Shown here in pieces: positions 48,710 through 55,971 of a stretch of DNA of 64,000 bases. The DNA lies in the NCBI GenBank assembly GCA_022749815.1, contig JAKIWV010000001.1, positions 372,001 through 436,000 on the forward strand. Reading direction: 5' to 3'. Within the stretch, counting starts at the first letter, position 1, and every line of letters starts with the position of its first letter. The translations under genes were made by a program, and so were the position numbers. Source of the stretch: Thermoplasmata archaeon (lineage in GTDB: Archaea > Thermoplasmatota > Thermoplasmata > Lutacidiplasmatales > UBA184). Below the pieces are notes generated by a model. That model did no database searches. It saw only the letters and a program-made list of their open reading frames with translations, and was not told where the DNA came from.

Positions 48710-49864
48710 ATGGGTGCAACGATGAACCCGCCTTCCCCTTCCGTTCCAGTTCCTTTCCCTTCTCCACCTCCCCCGCCGCTCCTGGGCCCGGTCTCCGCCC
48801 CCCGGTCCAGGCCCGGGACCCTCGCCAGGGCCAAGGGCTACCTTCTGGCGCACCCCGTGCTCTTCCTGGCCTTGCTCACCCCTGGGATCCCGGAGTATAT
48901 TTCCGGCTCCAGCGCACTCGCCAACATAGTCCTCAATCCGGTTTGGTTCGTTCTCGGCCTCGCATTCAATCTGGGCATGTACGTCCCGGGGGTCCTCCTG
49001 ATTCGGGAGGCCCAGGTTCGCTGGAACAAGGGGTGGGCCACCGTCCTCGCGCTCGGCGCGGCCTACGCCATCGTGGAGGAAGGAATCGGTCTCAACACGA
49101 TGTTCGATCCGAAGACGAGCCCCTTCGGTGCCGTCGGGAACTATGGGCATTACCTCGGAGTGAACTGGGTCTGGGTTCCCGAGGTCATGCTCATCCACAT
49201 GATCTTCAGCATTGGGGTCCCGCTCCTGCTCTTTGCGTACGTCTTTCCCGAACTCCGTGGGAAGAGCCTCCTTTCCAAGCGGGGGATCCTGACCGTCGCT
49301 GCCATCCTCGGCATCGACATCACGATACTGGTGATTTTCGTCAGTCGGCTCATCGGCTACTGGATGGGCGATGGAGTGCTTCTGGGATCCCTCCTGGCCG
49401 TGGCCGGTATCTGCGCGCTGGCCTACTGGCTCCCCAAGAATCTCCTTCGCTCCTTCCCCGGTCTCCCCAAAGGAGGACCCGTCTCCTTCGCCATTGTGGG
49501 GACCCTCTTCTACCTCGGTTCGATCGTCATGATCGGCGCACTGGAGCACTGGCAGGTGCCGGCGATCCTCGTCGCCCTCGCGGTGCCGGTCTACTGTGGG
49601 ACCTTCCTCTGGTGGTTGATCCGGCACGCCGGGAGCCACGCCCACGAGCGCCAGCTCGTTGCCTTCTGTTTTGGGCTCATCCTGCCGCTCATCATGATCG
49701 GGGCCGCCACCCAGATCTTGGTTCCCATCGTTCTCGGAGCAGACCTGCTCGCCGTCCTCCTCTTTCGCCATCTGTACCGGAACTTCCCAGCGGCTGGGGC
49801 ACTCTCTTGGAAAGCTCCCCCACCCCCGGGGGTTGCCGCTCCTCTCAGCCAGTGGGACGGATGA
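48710..49864 (+). CDS. Polytopic membrane protein with VEEG motif, CPBP-like (paralogue A)
   Basis: A 384-residue integral membrane protein with about nine hydrophobic segments. The first 40 residues are Pro/Ser-rich (MNPPSPSVPVPFPSPPPPPL) and lie before the first helix. Conserved features shared with the paralogue at 61593 are LLIREAQVRWNKGW, GAAYAIVEEGIG, GVNWVWVPEV and HMIFSIGVPL. The V-E-E-G and later W-V-x-x-E-x-x-x-x-H pattern recalls the metal-binding motifs of CPBP/CAAX-type intramembrane proteases, but the identity is not proven. A ttcatatac box lies 29 nt before this ATG; the ATG at 48722 is also possible. Confidence 0.65.
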   Translation: MGATMNPPSPSVPVPFPSPPPPPLLGPVSAPRSRPGTLARAKGYLLAHPVLFLALLTPGIPEYISGSSALANIVLNPVWFVLGLAFNLGMYVPGVLLIREAQVRWNKGWATVLALGAAYAIVEEGIGLNTMFDPKTSPFGAVGNYGHYLGVNWVWVPEVMLIHMIFSIGVPLLLFAYVFPELRGKSLLSKRGILTVAAILGIDITILVIFVSRLIGYWMGDGVLLGSLLAVAGICALAYWLPKNLLRSFPGLPKGGPVSFAIVGTLFYLGSIVMIGALEHWQVPAILVALAVPVYCGTFLWWLIRHAGSHAHERQLVAFCFGLILPLIMIGAATQILVPIVLGADLLAVLLFRHLYRNFPAAGALSWKAPPPPGVAAPLSQWDG

Positions 49865-49998
49865 CCGCCGTGCCCCCTCGATCTAGGAGCGGGTCGTGCC
49901 GGTCGACGCGGTCCCCCGCCCCGCCTTGACCAAGCCTCCTCTCAGGGGGTTTCCCCTGGCAGACCCCTTACTCGAGCGAAAGGGCCCTCCCGAATGAG

Positions 49999-50056
49999 CC
50001 GTCGCCAAATGCCTCGAATGCTGATCGCGGAGAGGAGCAAGGGCCCTTGGCGACGG
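49999..50056. repeat. Inverted repeat upstream of the pirin-like gene
   Basis: ccgtcgccaa (49999-50008) pairs with ttggcgacgg (50047-50056), separated by a spacer containing a second gggccc. The 242-bp gap between 49865 and 50106 holds nothing else I recognise. It may be an operator or a structured leader of the pirin-like gene. Confidence 0.4.
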
Positions 50057-50106
50057 TGAAGTAAGCGGAGATAATGGAGCCAGTAGACCGCTCGGGAGCG
50101 GGGAGA

Positions 50107-50820
50107 ATGGCGATACGGATCGTCACGGGAGAGATTGAAGCCAAGGACGTGACCACCCGGGTCGCGCTGCCGACCCGGGCGCTACCTCGCTGGCCGCCCT
50201 TCGAGCGTGTCGCGGAGACAATCGCCACTCCACGACGCCCATTTCCGCCGCACCGTCACTCGGGAGTCGAGGTGCTCGCCTACGTAATCGAAGGGTCCGC
50301 GTCCTATGAACTCGGTTCGGACCCCCCTCGCCCGTTGGTCCCGGGCTCGACGACGCTTCTCACGGCCCCGCTGCCCGTGTCCCATGCGATCAATCCGGCC
50401 AAGGGGCACACGGTGCGGTGGTTCGCTCTCGTCTCCGCTTTGCCGGCGGGGTCGAACCCCCCGGCTCGCTTCCAGTCAGGGCGCACCGAAGCGAAACACG
50501 GGTCCGCGGAGGGGACCATCGTGCGAGGGCTGATGGGTCCCGGGTCCACGATCAATTCGGCCATCGGCATGGAGGGATTGTCGATCGAGTTTGAGTCACC
50601 CGCGACGTCGTTCCAGAGGGTCGGCCACTCCCGCGTAGCGGTAGCCTACGCACTCGCCGGTCGTGGTCTTCTAGATAACGAGGTCCTGAACGCCGGCGAG
50701 GCGGCTCTGGTCGAAAATGCGGCCGGGATCGCACTTCATGGGGACGCCGGATTTCAGGTTCTGTTCGTGATGGCACCGCGGGGGGCGATGCCCGATGCCC
50801 CGACGAAGTCCGGGACCTAG
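50107..50820 (+). CDS. Pirin-family bicupin protein
   Basis: A 237-residue protein with the pirin N-terminal cupin metal site PPHRHSGVEVLAYVIEG (H, H and E ligands), continuing in two cupin barrels. Pirins bind iron or other metals and act as quercetinases or transcription cofactors; the role here is unknown. The ATG at 50107 (MAIRIVTGEIEA) gives the usual family start; an upstream ATG at 50074 is also open. It is followed by a tRNA-like repeat and a toxin-antitoxin module. Confidence 0.8.
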   Translation: MAIRIVTGEIEAKDVTTRVALPTRALPRWPPFERVAETIATPRRPFPPHRHSGVEVLAYVIEGSASYELGSDPPRPLVPGSTTLLTAPLPVSHAINPAKGHTVRWFALVSALPAGSNPPARFQSGRTEAKHGSAEGTIVRGLMGPGSTINSAIGMEGLSIEFESPATSFQRVGHSRVAVAYALAGRGLLDNEVLNAGEAALVENAAGIALHGDAGFQVLFVMAPRGAMPDAPTKSGT

Positions 50821-50881
50821 TGCCACGACGAAGACTTTCGTCCTGATCCACCGACCGGGGCTTCGGGCGACCTCTGCGCGA

Positions 50882-50913
50882 GTGAGAGGGACTTGAACCG
50901 CCCAAGGGTTCGA
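50882..50913. repeat. tRNA-3'-end-like repeat, copy 1
   Basis: gtgagagggacttgaaccgcc followed by a further 11 bases resembles the reverse complement of a tRNA T-arm and acceptor 3' strand. A related copy at 51660-51692 shares ggacttg, accgccc, ggt and cga with one gap (about 25 of 32 identical by eye). No intact tRNA can be built around either. The two flank the toxin-antitoxin genes. Confidence 0.45.
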
Positions 50914-50955
50914 ATACGGTGAAGGCTGGTCCAAGAACTGCCCTCGCCGATCGGG

Positions 50956-51285
50956 TCAGCCTCGGCTCAGCACTTTGTAGAGCCAAGAGTAGACCCCGGG
51001 CCGGGGTCGAATGGCGTCAATATGCACCCGCCCGTGAATCACGCGATAGATCGCCCGGTAGCCTCCCGGGACCTTCAACCGCCAGTAGCGGGTCCGTCGG
51101 CCTCGCGGGTCGTGAAGGTTCTGGACATCCAGGTCCAGGGTTGACTGGATAGGGTGGGCCGCCAGGGCCGGGAACTTATCAAAGAAACTATCCCTGACTT
51201 CTCGCGGAAGCGCGAGAAGTTCGCGTCGAGCGTCGTCGGCGAAGTCAATCAATTCGAGGTTGGTCGGGGAAGGGCCCTCGACCAC
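50956..51285 (-). CDS. RelE/ParE-type toxin
   Basis: A 109-residue small protein with the RelE/ParE fold: IDFADDARRELLALPREVRDS is the helical pair, and WRLKVPGGYRAIYRVIHG with VHIDAIRPRPGVYS is the C-terminal sheet carrying the basic active surface (R-x-x-Y-R). RelE toxins cleave mRNA on the ribosome. The gene lies six bases after the antitoxin stop and is co-transcribed with it. Confidence 0.85.
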   Translation of the reverse strand: MVEGPSPTNLELIDFADDARRELLALPREVRDSFFDKFPALAAHPIQSTLDLDVQNLHDPRGRRTRYWRLKVPGGYRAIYRVIHGRVHIDAIRPRPGVYSWLYKVLSRG

Positions 51286-51290
51286 ATGCT

Positions 51291-51533
51291 TCAGCGGCCC
51301 CGACGTTTGAGGCCCTCGTGCTGCCGGAGCACCTCCCGAAAGGGAATCCTTCGACCAACGGAGCGGCGCCGGAGTTCTGCGTGAAGCTCGGGGGTCAGCG
51401 TGTTCTCGTAGTACGCGGCCAGTCGGTCCAAGAAGTCGTCCCAGGTTTCGGCTCCGGTCTTGAGTTCCTGCAAGCTCTCCAACGTCGATCGATGGATCGA
51501 CAGACTGGTCATCGGGTCCTTAGAGACGGCCAC
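51291..51533 (-). CDS. Antitoxin of the RelE-type module
   Basis: An 80-residue protein with an N-terminal ribbon-helix-helix/AbrB-like DNA-binding segment (DPMTSLSIHRSTLESLQELK) and a C-terminal acidic then basic tail. Its position directly upstream of the RelE-like gene identifies it as the antitoxin, which usually neutralises the toxin and represses the operon. It starts at GTG 51533, about 27 nt after taattataatg (revcomp near 51560), an AT-rich island in a GC-rich genome and a plausible autoregulated promoter. Confidence 0.78.
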   Translation of the reverse strand: MAVSKDPMTSLSIHRSTLESLQELKTGAETWDDFLDRLAAYYENTLTPELHAELRRRSVGRRIPFREVLRQHEGLKRRGR

Positions 51534-51659
51534 GCGAGGTGCATGGTGTCCATCATTATAATTACTTTAATGGGTCGCATCAATTCGTTCGGGCTCTCGC
51601 GTCGACTGGTGAGATGACTGGGAGGCCTCCTTTGTAACCATCCCATATTGATTTCAGGT

Positions 51660-51692
51660 GTGGGAGCGGACTTGGACCGCCCGGCGGTACGA
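51660..51692. repeat. tRNA-3'-end-like repeat, copy 2
   Basis: gtgggagcggacttggaccgc plus 12 more bases is the second copy of the element at 50882, in the same orientation, 778 nt away. The two copies bracket the toxin-antitoxin operon as direct repeats, and copy 2 lies 41 nt from the tRNA-Leu 3' end. Confidence 0.45.
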
Positions 51693-51732
51693 GGATCAGA
51701 CGCGATCTCGATAGATTCTTGTAGGGGGTCAA

Positions 51733-51817
51733 TGCGGGGAGAGGGATTTGAACCCACGAACTCCTACGAGACCAGACCCTGAATCTGGCGCCTTTGACCA
51801 AGCTGGGCGATCCCCGC
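51733..51817 (-). tRNA. tRNA-Leu (anticodon CAG)
   Basis: A complete class II tRNA on the minus strand. The acceptor stem pairs gcgggga with tccccgc. The D arm follows, then the anticodon arm ccaga-ttcaggg-tctgg with anticodon CAG, which decodes CUG leucine. The long variable arm is tctcgtaggagttc, and the T-arm is gtggg-ttcaaat-ccctc. The 3' CCA is not encoded. A TATA-like ttcatatcc (near 51843 on the plus strand) lies about 26 nt upstream of the mature 5' end. Confidence 0.95.
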
Positions 51818-52034
51818 GCGGGCTCCGGGTACTGTTGACGGATATGAAAGCGACGCCGACGCGGCTCGGGGACGCTCGGCTCTCCCGACCGCATCGCCCT
51901 GAGCCAGGGGGCGGAGGGGACGCGTCCGGTGGCAGGGGTTTGCGTCGAGCTTCCGGTGAACGGCGTCGGGGACCCGAGCGTCCCATCGCCACAGGGCTCA
52001 AGTTAGATTCCCCCGGAGGGTTGGGGGAGGGACC

Positions 52035-52856
52035 TCACGCCGGAACGGAACGGACGACGCGGGAGGTGAGTTTCTTGTCCGCTTCGAGGAGCTGGAGGGC
52101 CTCTCGGGCCGTCGCCTTTTCGTGGACGATCGCGCGGATCGCCTTGATCATAGGGACCGGATAGTCCGATTGCCAGATGTTGCGGCCCATGTCGACCCCG
52201 ACGGCGCCCTTCGCGATTGCTCCGGCGCAGAGCTCGAGGACGGCCTTGTCGGTGTCGAGCTTGGGTCCCCCGGCCACGACCAGGGGGACGGGGCAGCCCT
52301 CGACCACTCTCTCGAACTCCTCGCAGTAGTACGTCTTGACGAGGTGGGCACCCAACTCGGCCGACACGCGGCAGGCGAGCGAAAGGTATCGAGCGTCCCG
52401 CTTTTCGAGCTCCTTTCCGACGGCCGTGATCGCGATGACGGGCATGCCAAAGGCCTCCCCCTCGTCCACGAGCTCGGCGAGCGAGACGAGGGATTGGTGT
52501 TCGTGGGCCGCGCCGACGAACACGGACAACGCCACGGCCGACGCGTTCAGCCGGAGCGCCTCCTCCATCGAGGTGGTGATCGCTTCGTCACTCAGGTCGT
52601 CCTTGAGCACGGTCACGCCCCCGGAGACGCGAAGGACGATGGGCACGTCAGCGATGGCGGGGACGGAGGAACGAAGCACTCCCCGCGTGACCGCGATGGC
52701 GTCGGCGAAGGGGAGCAACGGTTCGAGGGTCGCCCGTGGGTTCTCGAGGCGGCGCGTCGGGCCCATGAAGTAGCCGTGGTCCGCCGCGAGCATCACGGTG
52801 TGGCCCGTATTCGGCTTGACGAATCGGGCGAGCCGGTTTTGGAGTCCCCATTCCAT
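52035..52856 (-). CDS. LsrF-like class I aldolase/thiolase
   Basis: A 273-residue TIM-barrel enzyme closely resembling LsrF, a 3-hydroxy-5-phosphonooxypentane-2,4-dione thiolase of AI-2 catabolism. Shared blocks are LAADHGYFMGPTRRLENP, VTRGVLRSSVPAIADVPIVL, GGVTVLKDDLSDEAI, AHLVKTYYCEEFERVVEGC and GAVGVDMGRNIWQSDYPVPM. In archaea related class I aldolases also serve as fructose-bisphosphate aldolases or ADTH synthases for aromatic biosynthesis, so the exact reaction is unresolved. The lysine in LVKTYYC is the usual Schiff-base residue. The ATG at 52856 is used; a cgccttaaaggcg element (52887-52899) is the likely TATA region. Confidence 0.85.
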   Translation of the reverse strand: MEWGLQNRLARFVKPNTGHTVMLAADHGYFMGPTRRLENPRATLEPLLPFADAIAVTRGVLRSSVPAIADVPIVLRVSGGVTVLKDDLSDEAITTSMEEALRLNASAVALSVFVGAAHEHQSLVSLAELVDEGEAFGMPVIAITAVGKELEKRDARYLSLACRVSAELGAHLVKTYYCEEFERVVEGCPVPLVVAGGPKLDTDKAVLELCAGAIAKGAVGVDMGRNIWQSDYPVPMIKAIRAIVHEKATAREALQLLEADKKLTSRVVRSVPA

Positions 52857-53006
52857 GCGGATCCCTCGATCAGCCACGGGGGACCTCGCCTTAAAGGCGT
52901 TCCGACGGACCCGGGTCGGGACCGGGTGGGCGACCCCGCCCGACGTCGTCCAGCCGACCCGAGGGCTCGGCCGGCCGGACCCAACGGCGGTCATGTTCAC
53001 AGCTAT

Positions 53007-53024
53007 CTACATATATACGTGTAG
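53007..53024. promoter_or_regulatory. Putative ArsR operator overlapping the promoter
   Basis: ctacatatatacgtgtag is an inverted repeat (ctaca/tgtag) that contains the TATA element of the ars operon, centred about 22-26 nt before the arsR start. The arrangement fits metal-regulated autorepression: bound ArsR would block TBP. Confidence 0.6.
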
Positions 53025-53036
53025 ATGTCTGTCGAC

Positions 53037-53405
53037 ATGATGAGCGCAGCGAAAGACCTGGCCGTCCTCGGATCCCGGCTCGAGCGATTGACCGGCGAAG
53101 AAGCGGATTGCTGTGTCCCTTTGTACCGCGACGAAGCCGCGAAGATCGCTCGGAGCCCGAGGTTCCGGGCGAGCGCCGCCCGGGCCCGAGCTCTCGCGGA
53201 CGAACGGCGCCTCCTGGCTGTGGCCTTGCTGCGACGTCGAGCCGAACTGTGCGCCTGCGAGATCCAGGCCGGCCTCGGAGTCACGCACGCGACCGTGAGT
53301 CACCACATGCGCATTCTGACGAAGGCCGGCGTCGTCGAATCGGAGCGCCGCGGGAAGTGGATGTACTATCGCCTGTCCGACCGCGAGGGAGGAGGGCTGC
53401 CGTGA
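53037..53405 (+). CDS. arsR: ArsR-family arsenic-responsive repressor
   Basis: A 122-residue winged-helix repressor. The helix after AVALLRRR carries AELCACEIQAGLG, the E-L-C-x-C metal-binding motif of As(III)-sensing ArsR proteins, followed by THATVSHHMRILTKAGVV, the recognition helix. The wing ends in WMYYRLSD. It should repress this operon until trivalent arsenic binds. Of the possible starts (53025, 53037, 53040) I chose 53037 because the TATA region lies 22-26 nt before it. It overlaps arsM by GTGA. Confidence 0.9.
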   Translation: MMSAAKDLAVLGSRLERLTGEEADCCVPLYRDEAAKIARSPRFRASAARARALADERRLLAVALLRRRAELCACEIQAGLGVTHATVSHHMRILTKAGVVESERRGKWMYYRLSDREGGGLP

Positions 53406-54211
53406 CGACCGGGGTCGAACCTCCGGAGTTCGACCTCACCGTCCGCGCGAAGGTACGCGAGCGGTACGGGCCAGCGGCGGCCGGAGGAGATTCCTGTTGC
53501 GGGAGCGGCTCCTGTTGCGGAGCTTCGGGCGCTTCCAGCTGCGGGGATTCCTTGGGATATTCAGCGCAGGAGCTCAGCGCGTTGCCTGAGGGGGCGTTCT
53601 TAGGACTCGGATGCGGTAATCCGACGGCGCTCCAAGGGATAGCTCCCGGAGAGTCCGTCCTCGACCTCGGGAGTGGGGCCGGCGTCGACTGTTTCCTGGC
53701 CGCCCGGAGGGTGGGGGACACCGGGCGTGTTCTCGGGGTCGACATGACGCCGGAGATGGTGGCGAGAGCCCGAGACAACGCCCGAAAGGGAGGGTTCGGG
53801 AACGTCGAGTTCCGCCTCGGGGAGATCGAGCACCTGCCCGTCGCGGACCGTTCGGTCGACGTGGTCATCTCCAATTGTGTGATCAACCTCGCCCCGGACA
53901 AGGGCCAGGTCTACCGCGAAGCGTTCCGGGTGCTCCGCCCCGGGGGACGCCTCCTGGTCTCCGACCTCGTGGCGACCCGACCGATCTCGGCGGAGGCGCG
54001 ACGGGACCTGGAACGGTGGGCCGGTTGCTCCTCTGGGGCCCTGTCGACCGAGGAGACGAACGAACGGCTCAGGACCGCCGGGTTCCGGGACATATCCATC
54101 GTTCGCCGAAGCCTGGAGACGACCCCCGCGACGTTGGCTCCGGCGGACGAACTGGGCGTCGTGCCCGTCGGTATCGTTGCCGTACGACCCGTCCAGGTCC
54201 CGGTACCCTGA
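53402..54211 (+). CDS. arsM: Arsenite methyltransferase
   Basis: Methylates As(III) with S-adenosylmethionine, producing volatile or less toxic methylated arsenicals. The 269-residue protein has a class I methyltransferase core (VLDLGSGAGVDCFLAARR, GVDMTPEMVARARDNA). It carries the conserved cysteines expected for ArsM: C71 in LGLGCGNPTA, C159 in VISNCVINLAP and C209 in WAGCSSGAL. An extra N-terminal Cys-rich block DSCCGSGSCCG precedes it. The GTG start overlaps arsR by GTGA. Confidence 0.93.
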   Translation: MTTGVEPPEFDLTVRAKVRERYGPAAAGGDSCCGSGSCCGASGASSCGDSLGYSAQELSALPEGAFLGLGCGNPTALQGIAPGESVLDLGSGAGVDCFLAARRVGDTGRVLGVDMTPEMVARARDNARKGGFGNVEFRLGEIEHLPVADRSVDVVISNCVINLAPDKGQVYREAFRVLRPGGRLLVSDLVATRPISAEARRDLERWAGCSSGALSTEETNERLRTAGFRDISIVRRSLETTPATLAPADELGVVPVGIVAVRPVQVPVP

Positions 54212-54222
54212 GCTCCGGTCCG

Positions 54223-54672
54223 ATGAGCAACCGCGAAGTCCTCTTCATTTGCGTGGGAAACGCCGGCCGCTCCTTGATGGCGGAGAGCATCTTCAACGCC
54301 CAGCCGCCAGAGGGCTGGACGGCGGTGTCGGCGGGTACGCGGCCGGCGCCGGAACCGAATGCTCGAACAGGCCCGATGCTGAAGGAGGTCGGACTCGAGC
54401 TCCCGCCCCATCCCCCGCAGCTACTGACGACGGAGATGATGGAGCGCGCCCGGGTCCGGGTCACCATGGGGTGTCTCGACGACGAGAGCTGCCCCGCGCG
54501 ACTCAAGACGCTCGAGCTCCGGGATTGGGCGTTGCCGGACCCCGCGCGACTTGACGACGCGGGATTCCGGGCCGTCCGGGACGACATCACCTACCGGATC
54601 GAGGGGCTCCGCCGCGAGCTCGCCCTCTCCAACCGCCTCACGGCCGGGCAGTTCGGGAGAGCCTCTCCGTGA
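54223..54672 (+). CDS. arsC: Arsenate reductase, LMW-phosphatase type
   Basis: Reduces As(V) to As(III), supplying substrate for ArsM or export. The 149-residue protein has the phosphatase P-loop FICVGNAGRSLMAESI at residues 9-17 (C10, R16, S17), the pattern C-x5-R-S of thioredoxin-coupled ArsC and low-molecular-weight tyrosine phosphatases, and the later acid in DWALPDP (the D-P loop). The gene begins 11 nt after arsM and overlaps the next gene by GTGA. Confidence 0.9.
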   Translation: MSNREVLFICVGNAGRSLMAESIFNAQPPEGWTAVSAGTRPAPEPNARTGPMLKEVGLELPPHPPQLLTTEMMERARVRVTMGCLDDESCPARLKTLELRDWALPDPARLDDAGFRAVRDDITYRIEGLRRELALSNRLTAGQFGRASP

Positions 54673-55364
54673 TCCCTTCCCTCGTGAGGCGATGCCTCAG
54701 CGAGGTGGCGGGAACCTTCCTCCTCGTGGGTATCGGCACGGGAGGGATGGTCGCCGGCGCCGAGGCGGGAGGGGTCCCGCAATGGGGGCTCGCGGTCGCG
54801 TGGTTCGTGGCCGTGAGTCTGCCCATCGTGCTCTGTATCCGGATCTCGGGCGCTCATCTGAATCCCGTCGTAACCGGTGCCCTGGCGATGAGCGGTCGGA
54901 TCGCCCCCTCGGAAGCCCCCGTCTATTGGGCGGGCCAATTGATCGGGGCGTTTCTGGGAAGCCTCTCGGTCGCGGCCCTGGTCGGTCGGGCCATTCACAT
55001 CGGCGCCACGTTGCCGGCGAACGGGGACCTGCTCCGGACCTTCCTTTCCGAGCTGGCGTTCACGGCCCTCCTCGTCGTCGCGGTCTTCGTGCTCGCGGAC
55101 CGCGGAGAGGGGAGGAGGCGCTGGCGGCTCCTCCTGCCCGGCGGGGTCGTCGCGCTCGCCACTATTGCGATCGGGCCATGGACGGGAAGTTCCCTCAATC
55201 CCGCCCGGAGCATCGCTCCCGCCGTGCTTTCCGGGACGTACGACGGACTGTGGGTCTATCTCGTCGCCACGGTACTCGCCGGGGCGATCATGGCGGTCGT
55301 GTGGAAACCTCGCGCCGTGGACCGACTGGACCGCGGGCCCGGTCGGGCGACGGTAGACCGGTAG
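54669..55364 (+). CDS. Aquaporin/MIP channel of the arsenic operon (AqpS-like)
   Basis: A 231-residue channel protein with six helices. The family NPA boxes are N65-P-V in SGAHLNPVVTG (the first NPA replaced by NPV) and N177-P-A in SSLNPARSIAP, with the selectivity-filter arginine R180. AqpS-type proteins in ars operons move As(III) passively, replacing ArsB/Acr3 pumps when combined with ArsC. No arsenite pump gene is in this operon. It starts at GTG overlapping the arsC stop. Confidence 0.88.
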   Translation: MIPSLVRRCLSEVAGTFLLVGIGTGGMVAGAEAGGVPQWGLAVAWFVAVSLPIVLCIRISGAHLNPVVTGALAMSGRIAPSEAPVYWAGQLIGAFLGSLSVAALVGRAIHIGATLPANGDLLRTFLSELAFTALLVVAVFVLADRGEGRRRWRLLLPGGVVALATIAIGPWTGSSLNPARSIAPAVLSGTYDGLWVYLVATVLAGAIMAVVWKPRAVDRLDRGPGRATVDR

Positions 55365-55381
55365 AGCGGCCGGACCCACGG

Positions 55382-55855
55382 TCAGAGGGGCCGGGCCGAG
55401 ACGGGAACGCGTCGTTCCTCTTTGACCCGGTTGAGGACGACCTGGGTGCTCGTCCGCTCGACGTAGGGGTCCTGAAGGGTGTGCTTGACGAACCGGTCCA
55501 GGTCTCTACGGTCCCGGAACCGGCCGATGATGAGCGCATCGAAATCGCCGGTAATGTCGTAAATCGCGTAGGCTCGGGGGTCCTTCCCGAGCCGCTCCTC
55601 GACCTCCCGCAGTCGGCCCTTCAGGATCCGGATCCCGATCGTCGCCCACAGGTCCCACCCGAGCAACTCGTCGTCGAGGAGGGGGATGTAGCCCCGCACG
55701 ACGCCGAGCTTCTCGAGCCGCTCGAGCCGATGGCTGATCGTCGTGGGGGAGACCCGGAGCCGACGAGCGATCTCCCGGTCGCTCCGCCGGGCGTTGATGT
55801 TGAGCTCCTGCAACAGGGAGCGGTCGAGATCATCGACGGCGGACGATTGACCCAT
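55382..55855 (-). CDS. Lrp/AsnC-family transcriptional regulator
   Basis: A 157-residue regulator. The N-terminal HTH is DLDRSLLQELNINARRSDRE, followed by LRVSPTTISHRLERLEKLGV. The C-terminal RAM/ligand domain starts at ATIGIRILKGRLREVEERLG and includes AYAIYDITGDFDALI. Lrp proteins respond to amino acids. Its divergent position to glutamine synthetase with a 116-bp spacer suggests it regulates that gene and itself, possibly with glutamine or another amino acid; this is inference from position. The ATG at 55855 is the family-like start; the frame extends further upstream. Confidence 0.88.
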   Translation of the reverse strand: MGQSSAVDDLDRSLLQELNINARRSDREIARRLRVSPTTISHRLERLEKLGVVRGYIPLLDDELLGWDLWATIGIRILKGRLREVEERLGKDPRAYAIYDITGDFDALIIGRFRDRRDLDRFVKHTLQDPYVERTSTQVVLNRVKEERRVPVSARPL

Positions 55856-55971
55856 GGAACCACGTCCTGAGCTTACTATGTCCACTCTGTATTTCTTTGT
55901 TGGGATGATTGTCCATTTCTGCCGGCACAGGGTTGATGTAGCGAGGCGCGGTCGGAGGGGCTGAGGACGGG

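Noticed and set aside
47597-49771. A 724-residue protein ending at 47597
   Set aside because: The upstream two-thirds is antisense to the membrane protein at 48710-49864 and is low complexity; a promoter-matched ATG at 48583 gives a normal protein.
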